From CBDCYS01 sp965226245 (GTDB lineage Bacteria; Acidobacteriota; Terriglobia; Bryobacterales; UBA6623), in contig CBDDCL010000012.1 of the NCBI GenBank assembly GCA_965226245.1, positions 1-64,000 on the forward strand: DNA of 64,000 nt. The letters are read 5' to 3'. The translations under genes and the position numbers were made by a program. This document shows positions 17,570 through 26,308 of this stretch, one piece after another (the stretch's first letter is position 1; every line of letters starts with the position of its first letter). Under the pieces are notes generated by a model, which saw only the letters and a list, made by a program, of their open reading frames with translations, did no database searches and had not been told where the DNA came from.

Positions 17570-17910
17570 GAGGCTTGACGCTGCCCCTGCAACTCAGGGC
17601 CAAGATGATCGGCCTCGCCATGTTTGTCGGCGGATTCATGGGCCTTATCACCAGCGCCCAGCTTGATCCGATTCCGCCCGCGTCGAGCGAGTGATTGACG
17701 GCGACACCATTCACGTTCGGTTTGAGGGCAAGCGCTACACCGTCCGGCTCATTGGCGTGGACACCCCGGAGACGAAGCACCCCACCAAACCCGTGCAGTA
17801 TTTCGGACGGGAGGCAAGCGCCTTCACCAAGGCGGCGCTTGAAGGCAAGACGGTGCTACTCCAAAAGGACCGCACCGGAGACACCGTAGATCGCTACGGG
17901 CCTTACGAGG
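17542..17910 (+). pseudogene. Secreted thermonuclease-like gene, broken
   Basis: A 50-codon frame (17542-17694) begins inside virB11 and encodes a membrane or signal segment (LAMFVGGFMGLITSAQ). A second frame (17691 on) encodes VIDGDTIHVRFEGKRY with RLIGVDTPE, the hallmark of staphylococcal-nuclease domains. The two look like one exported nuclease split by a frameshift near 17685. Similarity stops at DRYG (about 17900), before the C-terminal catalytic region, and unrelated sequence follows. Such nucleases often accompany conjugation operons. Confidence 0.6.
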
Positions 17911-18076
17911 CAAAGTCCTTGCCTTCAGGAGAAGAGAGGGAGTACCATCTTAGAGTCAGAGTTCCAAATCGGAAATTCTGGCTATGGGGAAGGATTCACA
18001 CACCAGGAGAGCGCCCGCCGCCGCCGCCGCCCTTTACGCCGCCGCGACCACCAGGCGTTCGGTAGACTTACCGGCC

Positions 18077-18336
18077 ATGATGACCGCCAAACTCGGGCTG
18101 CTGGCGCTGGTCGCAGTAACCGCGACCGGGCAGGACACCGCGACCCGATGGGACTACTGGTCGAGGGTCTCGCTGATGACGCGGCGGACATCGACCGTAC
18201 AAAGGAACGCTTGGTGCTCGCGGCGGAAAGCCGCTTGAGAGGGGCACGGTTGTACACTGCCCCGTTGGATAAGATGGTCGCGCACTACTCGGCCGGCGCG
18301 ACCGCTGAGCGCGGCGCCGTGGCGCGGTACCTGTAG
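18077..18336 (+). pseudogene. Small exported protein gene, frameshifted
   Basis: From ATG 18077 a signal-peptide-like start (MMTAKLGLLALVAVTATGQD) is followed by a shift of frame near 18148. The second frame gives LVEGLADDAADI, then KERLVLAAESRLRGARLYTAPL, and stops at 18336. The two halves together look like one secreted protein of about 85 residues. Not recognised. A ribosome-binding site and the next gene follow at once. Confidence 0.35.
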
Positions 18337-18358
18337 GAGTTCAACTGAGGAGGACGCT

Positions 18359-18742
18359 ATGCAGAAGTCGTTCCTTGTCATCGTGCTGTCGACGGCTTTC
18401 CTCGCCGGCGCGGTGCCCGCCGCCGGTCAAGACGACGCCGATCTCCAGGCCGGCCAAGTGATGGCGGACTTCTACGAGACCGCTAGTAACATCCTGACCA
18501 CGATCAACGACGCCAATCCCCGCCCCAAAGTGGGGGGGATGAGTTTTGGCCTAACCTGGGATGATGTGCTGTATGGCCGGAACATCGACAACGCCGACAG
18601 CGCCCTAGCCGCTCTGTCAGCCGCAGCGAAGGCACTGGACAGCGCCCTCGCTGGTCTCCCAGGTCGCCAGCTTCGGCTCAGTGGATTATCGCTCACGGCG
18701 GCCGGTCCTGAGCTATCGTTCGTTGTGGCCAATCAACCGTAA
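18359..18742 (+). CDS. Exported protein of unknown function
   Basis: A 127-aa protein with a clear signal peptide (residues 1-23, cleavage after AAG). The mature part is acidic and Ala-rich with a short helical repeat of Asp/Ser/Ala (about 78-100). The Shine-Dalgarno GAGGAGG lies 6 nt before the ATG. I recognise no family. It follows the frameshifted exported-protein gene by 22 nt and may form a pair with it. Confidence 0.55.
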   Translation: MQKSFLVIVLSTAFLAGAVPAAGQDDADLQAGQVMADFYETASNILTTINDANPRPKVGGMSFGLTWDDVLYGRNIDNADSALAALSAAAKALDSALAGLPGRQLRLSGLSLTAAGPELSFVVANQP

Positions 18743-19414
18743 GCGCACCAGCCGCGGCGCGTCTACCACCGAGCGGAATCGCGCCGAGCTCGAGGCCGCA
18801 CGCACCAGCAGCCGCGAACGCCGGGCGACGGGGGTAAGGAGCCCGACCCGAGTTCGCGCCCTACGGTGCATCCTCGACCCCGACACAGCCCCAATCCGCG
18901 ATGAGTGGAACGATCGTATGCGGCGCGCTGCGAAGCGTTGCACGATAGACGTACGTGCTTCCCTGCTGCCAGTCAAGCAGCGTTTCCTTTGCGGCTTGTG
19001 GAGCAAAGATCCCTCGGAACTGCCGGGCGGGGTAGTGATCCTGAGCAAGCCCACAGTGCCCGTGAGCCTCTTCGACGGCTCCGAGGCCCCTTTTGTGAGC
19101 TTTCAGCTCGGCGTCCGGCGCGAGAAGAAAAAGATTCGCCACATCGAGATTCCCGGTAACTAAGGGAGGGGGACCACCGTAAGCAGTAATCCAGGATTTC
19201 CATTTTGGATCTTGGCCTCCTCGATTCTACGTTCATTCTCTCTTGAACGCAAGCCTTTCTTGACCGCAGGCACGCACCGGGCCGGACCGAAGTGCTTCCA
19301 CTGGACCCTTTCGTTCTCCGAAGGGGACAATTCGTCGGTCGGAAGGCAGTTTTTCAGACACTCCTCCGAGCTTCACTCCGCAGCATCCAGATTTCGCACT
19401 CGCGAGCGACCGTT
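18743..19414. other. Region between exported protein and IS1380, no clear gene
   Basis: Both strands have open frames at 18.86-19.16 kb but none has a convincing start or family. The plus-strand frame ending at 19163 (with PGGVVILSKPTVPVSLFDG) and the minus-strand frame 18861-19142 are the least unlikely. The last 250 bp presumably include the downstream end of the IS1380 element, whose terminal repeat I could not find. Confidence 0.4.
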
Positions 19415-20746
19415 CTACCCGCTCGGCAGTGGCAGCGCCCAGATCCTGTGCAGCATGTCGCCGAACAGCTTGCGGTTCAGATGTCCCTCGGCCAATAACA
19501 ACCAGTAGTAGCGAGCATGCTTCACCAGCCGCCCGCCCGTCTTCATCAGCCGCTGCTGCAGGCTCGTCAGCGACCAGTTCTTGATGCGCCGCGGCAGTCC
19601 CAGTCGCCGCCAAAGATTGCCCAGGTTGTAGGCCAGAACGGCGAGTTGCAGCCGCACTTGGTTTGCCCGGAAGCGATGACACGACAGACGCGTCCAGTTC
19701 GTCGCCTGCTTGCCCTCTTTGATCCACTGCTCGGCCGTGCCGCGCTTGTTGTAGAACCGCACCAGCGACCGGCTGGGCAAGCGCATGTTCGTGACGATGA
19801 ACCCGACGCGAGGAAACAACTCGCCTTGGTGGTGCTCCACCTTGGCCACAACCCGCCGGGGCTTCGACCAACTCGCGGCCTGATAGCGGAAGCTCTTGTA
19901 GCGCACCAGCGGCTTCAGGCTCGGCCTGCCCGGCGGACGGAATAGAATGTCTTCGATTTCCAACTCCAAGTTCTTGTTCGCCGGGATGCGAATGACGTAG
20001 TCCACTCCGCGATCCTCCAATGCTTCGTAGATCGCCGGCTTGGCGAAGGCGGCGTCGGCGCGGAACGTCACTCGCTTGCCTTCTCCCTGTTGGCGCTTGA
20101 TCTCGGGCAGCAGCAGTTCGTCCCAGTCCTCGGCGCTGGACACGTTACCCGGTCGCAGCTTTGCCGCCAGACAATCGCCGTGCTGGTTGAACAGCAACAG
20201 CGGGTGATAGCAGGTGGACTCGCAATGGCCGTTGTAAGCGCTGCCTTCCTGTTGGCCGTGAACGGGGCTTTCGGTCGAGTCCATATCGAGCACGACACGC
20301 TCGGACTGGTCCTGCGCTTGGGCTTGAGCGACCAACTCGTGGTTGACCGCCATCAGCCCAAGCAGGTTCTCTTCACTGGCCAGCAGCTCTGCCTCGAAGC
20401 TTTGCAGACGCGACGTAAGCGCCCCGCCGCGATCCCAGTTCTTTTTCGAGCCGAGCAAGCGAAAGGTCGGATCGGCGGAGACTCGCACGGCATCGTTGAG
20501 ATCCTGGTAGCCTGCGAGGCGGCTGTAGACCGATTGCCGCACCAGATCGACGAACGGAAACTTCTTGTTTGTGCCTTGTCGCGAATCCGTCAGATGCTCG
20601 TCGATCAGCTTGCCCAGTCCGAGCCGCTCGTCCAGTTCCCGAAGGAGAATCAGGCCACCATCCGAGGTGACGCGCGATCCTTGGAAATCGACTTTGAGAA
20701 ATCCGTTGAAGGTGAGCCGAAACGGCTTGTTTTCTTTTTCACCCAT
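19415..20746 (-). mobile_element. IS1380-family transposase
   Basis: A 443-aa transposase that appears full length. It matches the IS1380 family: the opening region has DFQGSRVTSDGGLILLRELDERLGL, the DDE core includes VVLDMDSTESPVHGQQEGSAYNGH and FRADAAFAKP, and the later block is RFYNKRGTAEQWIKEGK (catalytic Glu) and CHRFRANQVRLQLAVLAYNL. It should excise and insert the element through a DDE reaction. I could not match both terminal inverted repeats; GATTCGGGAAACCCCACATA at 20861-20880 is a possible outer end. Confidence 0.88.
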
Positions 20747-20999
20747 TGGGTGTTGGCCTCCGTGCGTCCTGACAGGGCTCGATCCCCTATCAATAAAGAC
20801 GCTGAAGGCCGCTGGAAGGTCGGGATGCCGAAATCAAATTGGAAATGCGTGGTAATATGTGATTCGGGAAACCCCACATAGGAGAAACACATAAAACGGA
20901 CAAGAATCGCCCTGACAAGGGGGACTTGTAGCACCAGCGCTCAGCGCGGATGTATTCTGTGGATGTACCAGAGCCAAGAGATCTTGCTACGGAGGGTTT

Positions 21000-21638
21000 G
21001 TGACCATCGCTGAAAACATCCGAATCCCGTGTTTCTTGCTACTGCTCTCGACATCTGCCTTCGCTGAACACATCAGGGTGGTCGAAGAAAATGTTGCTTT
21101 TTTGTACGAGGCAAGGGCTGAGCTTCCCGTGCCCGATGAGGAACTTGCAAGGAGAGTATCCATCGATTATGCGAACGCAAGAGACGAGTTCTCTCGACAC
21201 GATATTTTTCAGAGACTCAAACCGATAATCGCAAAGCGGCTAGCTGAGGCTCGCAACACTAAGCTGGTCTATCTGGCGGTGTCAACGAATCTCGGAGACT
21301 ATGATTTTGAAAGGAAATCATTCCCAACAGGTTTCTCAGAAGCGACGTATATACCCTTTCGCAATAGGTACACTGTAACGTTCGTCAATGGGGTGGACAT
21401 TGAATACATGCCCGTCGCCATGGAGTCCGCGAGGTCTCTCGCGGGAAAGTTGCAAAAGACTCGTCGTGCCAGGGCCAAGATCTATGGAGAAATCCAGGGG
21501 GTCTCGGAAAGGAAACTGAACTATCTACTCACTAAAGCGCTCAGCGTTAGAATTACAAAAATCGAACTCTCATTACAATCAGGAGCGACGGTCGGATCGA
21601 AGACACCGGGAATGCCCTACAAGGATGAAGCCCCCTAA
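21000..21638 (+). CDS. Exported hypothetical protein
   Basis: A 212-aa protein with an N-terminal signal peptide (about residues 8-22, ending SAFAE). GTG start at 21000 with GGAGGG just upstream. The mature region contains a mixed alpha/beta domain (RHDIFQRLKPIIAKRLAEA, then YIPFRNRYTVTFVNG), which suggests a periplasmic binding or assembly role, perhaps in the DUF4852-like group; I am not sure of that. It is followed by a parA cassette. Confidence 0.55.
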   Translation: MTIAENIRIPCFLLLLSTSAFAEHIRVVEENVAFLYEARAELPVPDEELARRVSIDYANARDEFSRHDIFQRLKPIIAKRLAEARNTKLVYLAVSTNLGDYDFERKSFPTGFSEATYIPFRNRYTVTFVNGVDIEYMPVAMESARSLAGKLQKTRRARAKIYGEIQGVSERKLNYLLTKALSVRITKIELSLQSGATVGSKTPGMPYKDEAP

Positions 21639-21683
21639 CACGGGGTTCTTCGCTCAACACAGACAACCTCTTTTACGTGTACA

Positions 21684-21717
21684 ATGACTTCTGTGTTTAC
21701 AGGAACACTGAAGTCAT
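21684..21717. promoter_or_regulatory. Inverted repeat over the parA start, likely operator
   Basis: ATGACTTCTGTGT (21684-21696) and ACACTGAAGTCAT (21705-21717) are reverse complements at 12 of 13 positions, around an 8-nt loop. The right arm runs into the ATG (21716) of parA. Partition cassettes are usually autorepressed through such a site, probably by the RHH protein encoded downstream. Confidence 0.6.
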
Positions 21718-22392
21718 GATTCTTGCCTTTCTTAACCAGAAAGGCGGCGTTGGCAAGTCCACCCTCTCCACCAACGCCGCCGACTATCTGCATCGGCAGG
21801 GCTTTAAGACCTTGCTGATCGATGCGGACCCGCAAGGCACGACGAACGATTGGGCCGCGAGGCGAGGCGAGACGAGATGCCGTTTCCGGTGATGGCGCTC
21901 GCTCGAAACAACATGGCTCAGGAAATTCTAGGCCATGCCGTCAACTACGATCATGTTGTGATTGATGGGCCCCCGCGAGCCGAAGCCTTGAGCCGCGCTG
22001 TCATTATCGCCTCTGACCTTATAGTCATTCCCATCGAGGCTTCCGGCGCATCCGATTGGGCCAGCCAGACGACAATCCGGCAGGTCCAAGAGGCGCGGGA
22101 ATATAAAGAAAACCTGAACTCTGTGTTTCTGCTTTCCCGTGTTATACCGAACACCGTGATTAGCCGTTCGATCCGGGATCACGTAGAGAATCACGGCGTT
22201 CCATTGCTTAAAGCTACTGTAGCCAATCGTGTGCCCTTCGCCGAGGCACTCACTATGGGTAAGACCATTTACGAATGGGCCTTCCGAAGCGTAGCGGCAA
22301 CAGAGTTTTCGCGGGTCATGCAAGAGATCGGAGTATTCTATGAGCAAGAAAAATCTCACGAAGCCCCTCCCCAAGAGGCAACTCACATCTGA
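21716..22392 (+). pseudogene. parA: ParA partition ATPase, frameshifted
   Basis: The first frame gives MILAFLNQKGGVGKST with the deviant Walker A motif KGGVGKST, then LLIDADPQGTTNDWAARRGE. Near 21875-21885 the frame slips. The second frame continues PFPVMALARNNMAQEI, DHVVIDGPPRAEALSRAV, LIVIPIEASGASDWA to a stop at 22392. Together they would form a ParA of about 225 residues. Unless the shift is a sequencing error or a programmed slip, the gene is dead. The downstream RHH gene overlaps its end. Confidence 0.8.
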
Positions 22393-22630
22393 CGAGATGG
22401 ACGCTTTCATCAGAGGCGACGCGGGGAAGGACACAGATAAACAGATATCTTTGAAAACAGTAACACAGAAAAATGTGGGAACAGAAAGTGCCCGCTTAAC
22501 GGTCGACTTGCCACGGGCGCAACATCGGCGCTTCAAGATCGCGTGCACAGTGGCGGGCACGAAGATGAATGATGAAATCCGCAGATTTATTGATCGTCGA
22601 TGCGCGGAACTTGAAACTTCAGCAGAATAG
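22340..22630 (+). CDS. RHH partition/regulator protein (ParG-like)
   Basis: A 96-aa protein that overlaps the 3' end of parA by 53 nt. The N-terminal half is basic and disordered; residues about 50-90 (ARLTVDLPRAQHRRFKIACTVAGTKMNDEIRRFIDRR) look like a ribbon-helix-helix DNA-binding domain. Small RHH proteins after parA bind the centromere-like site and the operator. It appears intact although its parA partner is frameshifted. Confidence 0.65.
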   Translation: MSKKNLTKPLPKRQLTSDEMDAFIRGDAGKDTDKQISLKTVTQKNVGTESARLTVDLPRAQHRRFKIACTVAGTKMNDEIRRFIDRRCAELETSAE

Positions 22631-22814
22631 GAAGTAGTCGCGGAGCGCATTGGGCGCTGGCTGCAGCCGGGCCCGGTTTGGCCCGACGCAAGACTCGCGC
22701 CAGAACGGTTCCCTCGCCTGCGGCGTCTGGCACTCGCCTTTGCCCTTGTCGGTCCTGCCCGTCACCGGCTTCGGCGGCGCTGTTCCTCCTTCGTCAGGGT
22801 TTGGCCGTTTCCGC

Positions 22815-23166
22815 CATGCAGGGGTACTTCGCCATCCGGGCGCTATCGAGCGATCCGCGCTGGAGTAGCCGCTCGATCTACGTGTTCGGCCTGGACACCT
22901 ACGGCTACACGCTGTTCAGCGGCGATCCCTACAGCCAGTGGTATGGCGTCATTGCTCCCGAGTTGAACGACCATCTGGACGGCCCCTTCGGCGGCCGGGA
23001 TGTGGTGAGCGTCGGCGACGCGTTCGGGGAAACCTTCCTGTACTACTCGGCACGTAATCCCGCCAGCGGAATGATGCAGAACAAGGTGACTTTCGTCAAG
23101 AGGGTCGTGGCCTATGGCCTGCCGATCCTGGTCGCCGCCGGCTATTATCTGGACGAGGGTTTGTAG
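22815..23166 (+). pseudogene. Cache-domain protein, C-terminal fragment
   Basis: From about 22815 the frame reads a single-Cache-type sensor domain: SIYVFGLDTYGYTLFSGDP, then GRDVVSVGDAFGETFLYY and KVTFVKRVVAYGLPILVAAGYYL, ending at 23166. The N-terminal export signal and any upstream part are missing; the sequence 22631-22814 gives no support for one. It is best seen as a gene remnant. Confidence 0.5.
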
Positions 23167-23204
23167 GCCGCAGGCTAAACGCCGACCATTAGGTATGGAT
23201 AGGT

Positions 23205-23690
23205 CTAACGGAACGGCAACGCGTCCTTCTTTAGCCAGCGCGCGAGTGCCTTGCCGGGATCGATAATTTCCTCGATCGAGCCGTACCAATAGGCCTGCCA
23301 GTCAGTCTCCGGCAGGCCCGTGAACAGCATCAGGTTGAGCGGATAGGTGTCGCTGTCGGTGCAACGGCGAAAATCGTCCCGGAACAGGAATACCGGCTTC
23401 TCCCAGGCGATCGCCAAGCCCAGCTCCACCATAACCCCCTCGTCCGGGGGACAGCCGTTGACCACCGCGAACAGCCCGTCGGCCTTTCGCACGTCCCGGA
23501 GATCGGCCTGCCCGACCCGGTACGCCCAGCCCGGTCCCGCCCGGTCGATCTGGTTGTTGCGGGCGAACGGCTCCCAGACTTCGGCACCCAGCGACTCCAG
23601 AGTCACCACAAGTTCCTGCAACGGCCCCCCTCGCTGCTGTGGGGAGAAGCCGTACGGATTTGCCAAATACAGGGTCTTCTTCGAGGTCAT
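23205..23690 (-). CDS. Nucleoside 2-deoxyribosyltransferase family protein
   Basis: A 161-aa protein with the nucleoside 2-deoxyribosyltransferase fold. It opens with KTLYLANPYGFSP, has an Asp pair in ADLRDVRKADGLFAVVNG (substrate and catalytic region), and the late PDEGVMVELGLAIAWEKPVFLFRDD, where the Glu is the usual nucleophile. Such enzymes swap bases between deoxynucleosides and can act in salvage; related folds occur in defence proteins. It seems complete and monocistronic. Confidence 0.8.
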   Translation of the reverse strand: MTSKKTLYLANPYGFSPQQRGGPLQELVVTLESLGAEVWEPFARNNQIDRAGPGWAYRVGQADLRDVRKADGLFAVVNGCPPDEGVMVELGLAIAWEKPVFLFRDDFRRCTDSDTYPLNLMLFTGLPETDWQAYWYGSIEEIIDPGKALARWLKKDALPFR

Positions 23691-24041
23691 GTTCGAGTAC
23701 CTGCTCGTTTCGACGCTGGGCGAGCGCCAAGTTTCTGCTGCCCACTGGGCCGCGTCTCGAACTTGCTGTCAACGCCAAGTAGAAATGTCCTATTCGTTGC
23801 CAAGTAGAAATGTCCGGTTTTGTCCGGGTGGCTCGAGAGGCAGTGGTAGGGTAGTGGTTGTGGAGGGCCGGGTCGCGCCGGTGCTCCATGCCCAAGGCCG
23901 AGGCGACGGGGCTGGCTCCGAAGCAATCGGCTGAGTGACACGACCCCCTGGCGTCTCCGGCAGGGGGTTTTGTCTTGGGGCGCCCTCCGAGCCCGCTCTG
24001 CCCCGCTGGGAGTTGCGAATAGATTCCCGTCCCCATGGCGC
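23691..24041. other. Region with IS-end-like repeats and a terminator
   Basis: No supported gene. GCCAAGTAGAAATGTCC occurs twice as a direct repeat (23774-23790 and 23799-23815), a layout typical of transposon ends, so an IS probably stood here once. A strong hairpin with a T run follows at 23944-23971. Confidence 0.45.
23944..23971 (+). terminator. Intrinsic terminator, plus strand
   Basis: CCCCCTG (23944-23950) and CAGGGGG (23961-23967) form a perfect 7-bp stem with a 10-nt loop, followed by TTTT. No plus-strand gene directly before it is intact, so it may be a relic. Confidence 0.5.
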
Positions 24042-24461
24042 TCAGCGCGCGCCCGTCGCGCCGGACGCTCCGCTTAGACGCCAGAGGCGTCCGACCGCGG
24101 TCGATTGCCACGCTCCCTCGGCGGTCGTCTTGACCGCCCCCCCCCCGGAGAAGCTCCGCGTGACCGCCCCCGCTGGCAACCGACGGTGGACGCCGATGAG
24201 GGGGGGCCGGCCCTCTTGCGGTTGCAAACGCTGCAAATCGTTGGGACCCAACGGCGGTAGAGCAACCGCGGCGGGCGATGGAAGGCTCAGTTGCAGGCTG
24301 GGCGGTCGGGGCGCCGCCGTGCGCTCGGTTGAAAGCGCCTTGGATTGCTGTCGGTCGGTCGGACCCAGCGGCCCGATCCGTTGAGCTTGGGCCAATCGAG
24401 GCAGCAGAGCAAGCGTTAGAAGAAGGAGAATCCGTGAGAAGTGTGAAATCCGAGACATCAT
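24042..24461 (-). pseudogene. Truncated secreted protein, relative of 56.6-kb protease
   Basis: From ATG 24461 (after GGAAGG) the frame encodes a signal peptide (FSRILLLLTLALLPRLAQAQ) and then RIGPLGPTDRQQSK and SLQLSLPSPAAVALPPLGPND. It is homologous to the N-terminus of the large protease at 56555-60967. The DNA at 24076-24302 is nearly identical to that gene, but the flanks differ. The frame ends 13 codons after the identical block, so only the first 140 residues remain. It is a fragment left by duplication or conversion. Confidence 0.7.
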
Positions 24462-24631
24462 GCTTCCTTCCAATCAGCCTGCCAATTCTCCCACATCCTC
24501 AAAGACAAGCTCCAAGCCCGACCTAACGCCCCTTGAGAAAGAACTAGCGCCGATCAGGCGGCCACGCGCCGCCCGGACGGTCGTGTTACGCGTGGTAAGC
24601 CGAGATCGATCGGAGTGCAGGCGGGACGCGA

Positions 24632-26002
24632 TCAACCGAGGCCGAGCCGTCCGCGAAAGAGCAGCGCCCATACCAACAGCCAGAGCGCCACCGCTCCGGC
24701 GCTGATGCCGAATACCAACACCGGATTGTAGGCCAGCGCCAGCGGAATGGCGGCGCTGGTCCACAGCCCGCCGCCCATGATCGGCTCGTGCATGAGCTGC
24801 TTGTAGCCGAAGGCCGCGGTCGCATCGGTGTCGCCTTCGGGATCGACGACGCGCAACAGCAGGAGCCCGGTGGCGGTGACGCCCATGGACTGCCCCATCT
24901 CGGCGATCGAGCGCTCGAACCACGAATCCGCTGGCAGGAGGCGACGCGCCAACCACATCACGCAGAAGACGTTCCACAGTACCCCGGCAGCGACCAGGAT
25001 CGCCAAGGGCACGAGCCCTTCCAGCACCACCTCCACGTTGATGGTCGAGATCGCGGCCACCACCAGGAAATCCATGGCGGTGCCCGAGAGGCGCTGCATG
25101 AGGCGATGGTCGAGCGGATTGCGTTTAGTGAAGTTGGCGAAGAAGAGCTGCACCACCAAGCCACCGATCATGCACAGTGGAAAGAGGGGGAAAGTGTCGA
25201 AGAAGGCGCGGCCGTCGGTGCTCGGCGGTCGCACCAGGAGTTCGACCCGTACCAGGCCGCCGTGGATCAGGTAACCGATAAAGACACCGAGCCCGATGAT
25301 GGCAAGATGGAAGCCGAGGCTGTCGATTGACGCCGCCGACACGGTCTGGCTCCCGGCGCTCGGCCGCTCAGCTGGGTCGTAGACGCCGACGATACTGCTC
25401 TCGGGCATGTCCTCAATGCGTTTCAGCTGCCGGGTGTGGCCTCGGCGCGCCGCCCAGTTGACGAGCGCCATCCCGACAATGATGGCGAACAGGACGCCGC
25501 AGGTCGCCGAGGTGAGAGCCAGATCCCTGCCCTCGGGCCAAGCATAGGCATCGAAGACCGGTTCCAGACCAGCGGCCGTGCCGTGCCCTCCCTCGAAGCC
25601 GACCGGAATGATGGTGCCGATGGCCCCCGGAACGCCAAACACCGGCGTCAGTAACACGATCGCCACCCCGAGGCCCACGACGTACTGGCCCCAGGCGACG
25701 ATCTGGCCGTACGCCAACTGCGGCCCGGCGATCTCCCAGATGCGTCTGATCGGCGGAATGAAGACGCCCAGGAAGAGGGCCGAGAACACGATGTTGATGA
25801 GGAATCCCGGCAGCTGATTCCACCCCGCCATCGTCGCTGCGGGCAGGGAGCCACCGATGGTCTGCACGAGCACCAGCCCGAGCAGGCCTCCGATCACCGA
25901 GGCCGGCAGGTAGAGCTTCTGGAACAGGCGGATCTCGACGCGCAGGAGCTTGCCGACCACCAGCAGGATGCACAGCGCGCTGAAGGAGAGGACGATATTC
26001 AT
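24632..26002 (-). CDS. gltS: Sodium/glutamate symporter (GltS family)
   Basis: A 456-aa polytopic membrane protein with some ten to twelve helices. It has the N-terminal helix MNIVLSFSALCILLVVGKLLR and the repeat region LYLPASVIGGLLGLVL, and it resembles the GltS family, which imports glutamate with sodium. The cytosolic loop near residues 195-235 is charged. It appears complete. It is a metabolic gene unrelated to its mobile neighbours and may be part of a host-derived segment. Confidence 0.85.
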   Translation of the reverse strand: MNIVLSFSALCILLVVGKLLRVEIRLFQKLYLPASVIGGLLGLVLVQTIGGSLPAATMAGWNQLPGFLINIVFSALFLGVFIPPIRRIWEIAGPQLAYGQIVAWGQYVVGLGVAIVLLTPVFGVPGAIGTIIPVGFEGGHGTAAGLEPVFDAYAWPEGRDLALTSATCGVLFAIIVGMALVNWAARRGHTRQLKRIEDMPESSIVGVYDPAERPSAGSQTVSAASIDSLGFHLAIIGLGVFIGYLIHGGLVRVELLVRPPSTDGRAFFDTFPLFPLCMIGGLVVQLFFANFTKRNPLDHRLMQRLSGTAMDFLVVAAISTINVEVVLEGLVPLAILVAAGVLWNVFCVMWLARRLLPADSWFERSIAEMGQSMGVTATGLLLLRVVDPEGDTDATAAFGYKQLMHEPIMGGGLWTSAAIPLALAYNPVLVFGISAGAVALWLLVWALLFRGRLGLG

Positions 26003-26308
26003 AGGATTCGGATGCGAGTCATCGCGTCAGTCGTGCCGCACGGTGCGCGTCGATGGGCTCGACAAGGAGGCGGACCCGCTGCTGATCGCGAAGGCTCAGC
26101 GCCCGCGTGGGTTTCAGAACGCCGTCGCTGTACACCGCTTCGGTCCTCTGGGGCATCGAAGGTCTCTATTCAGGATACGACCAGCCCGGTTTCGGACGCA
26201 AGCAGGAGTCTTGTCTCATGCAAGATGAGCCTGAAGGAGGAGTTAGTTTCTCACACAAGATGAGCCTGAAGGGTGGGGGAGTGAGCATGCTGGGGATTGA
26301 CCATCCAC

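Noticed and set aside
19166..19410. Downstream terminal repeat of the IS1380 element
   Set aside because: No convincing match to the upstream candidate GATTCGGGAAACCCC was found, so the element's ends are not given.
23302..24111. 269-aa minus-strand frame overlapping the deoxyribosyltransferase
   Set aside because: It is another frame of the same strand with Gly/Arg-rich nonsense; the 161-aa frame carries the family motifs.
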